7,164 bases of DNA from Prevotella sp. UBA5387 (GTDB lineage Bacteria; Bacteroidota; Bacteroidia; Bacteroidales; Bacteroidaceae): positions 14,631 through 21,794 of the forward strand of contig DHOP01000109.1 in NCBI GenBank assembly GCA_002407775.1. The letters run 5' to 3'. Below the pieces are notes generated by a model, which did not search any database, was not told the DNA's origin, and worked only from the letters and a program-made list of their open reading frames with translations. Shown here in pieces: positions 7,142-7,164 of this stretch. The first letter of the stretch is position 1; every line of letters begins with the position of its first letter. Both the position numbers and the translations under genes were made by a program.

Positions 7142-7164
7142 TTTGACTTATATCAGATTTACTT

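Noticed and set aside
1..7164. CRISPR array, tRNA, rRNA, insertion sequence or multi-gene defence system
   Set aside because: No regularly spaced repeats, cloverleaf-type sequence, transposase motif or terminal repeats were seen; the ATPase/nuclease and helicase are far apart, on opposite strands, and separated by a peptidase and a terminator, so they do not form one system.

Overview
The window looks like a chromosomal segment from a Bacteroidota bacterium, probably Prevotella or a close relative. Three things suggest this: two upstream regions carry the Bacteroidota -7 promoter element TAnnTTTG (TACCTTTG before the MATE gene, TATCTTTG before the ATPase gene); no convincing Shine-Dalgarno sequences stand out; and one gene belongs to the AAA-ATPase-like/PD-(D/E)XK family that is abundant in this phylum. 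Genus placement is inference from protein character, since there is no rRNA or other marker here.

Layout from left to right: (1) a complete MATE-family efflux transporter on the minus strand (71-1420). (2) A 200-base divergent intergenic region holding one promoter for each flanking gene. (3) A 516-residue AAA-ATPase-like protein with a C-terminal PD-(D/E)XK nuclease-type domain on the plus strand (1621-3171). (4) A secreted S41-family serine peptidase on the plus strand (3286-4923). (5) A long perfect-to-near-perfect hairpin with T-runs on both sides (about 4995-5046), acting as a bidirectional terminator between converging genes. (6) A small helical protein on the minus strand (5061-5459), resembling the DUF6483 type. 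(7) A superfamily 1 (UPF1/IGHMBP2-like) helicase on the minus strand (5549-7141), cut off at its N-terminus near the window edge.

The genes do not form one obvious pathway. The MATE pump and the ATPase/nuclease are divergently transcribed. The peptidase follows the ATPase by 114 bases and may be read through from it. The helicase and the small protein share a strand with an 89-base gap and could be one transcript. All seven inter-gene stretches are shorter than 300 bases.

The most notable observations are an in-frame stop just upstream of the first helicase codon, which a one-base change in an AAA run would bypass; a Pro/Ser/Glu-rich insertion inside the helicase core that resembles a captured repeat; and the ATPase/nuclease protein, whose biological role is not established. 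I found no CRISPR array, tRNA, rRNA, insertion sequence or clearly new multi-gene system.
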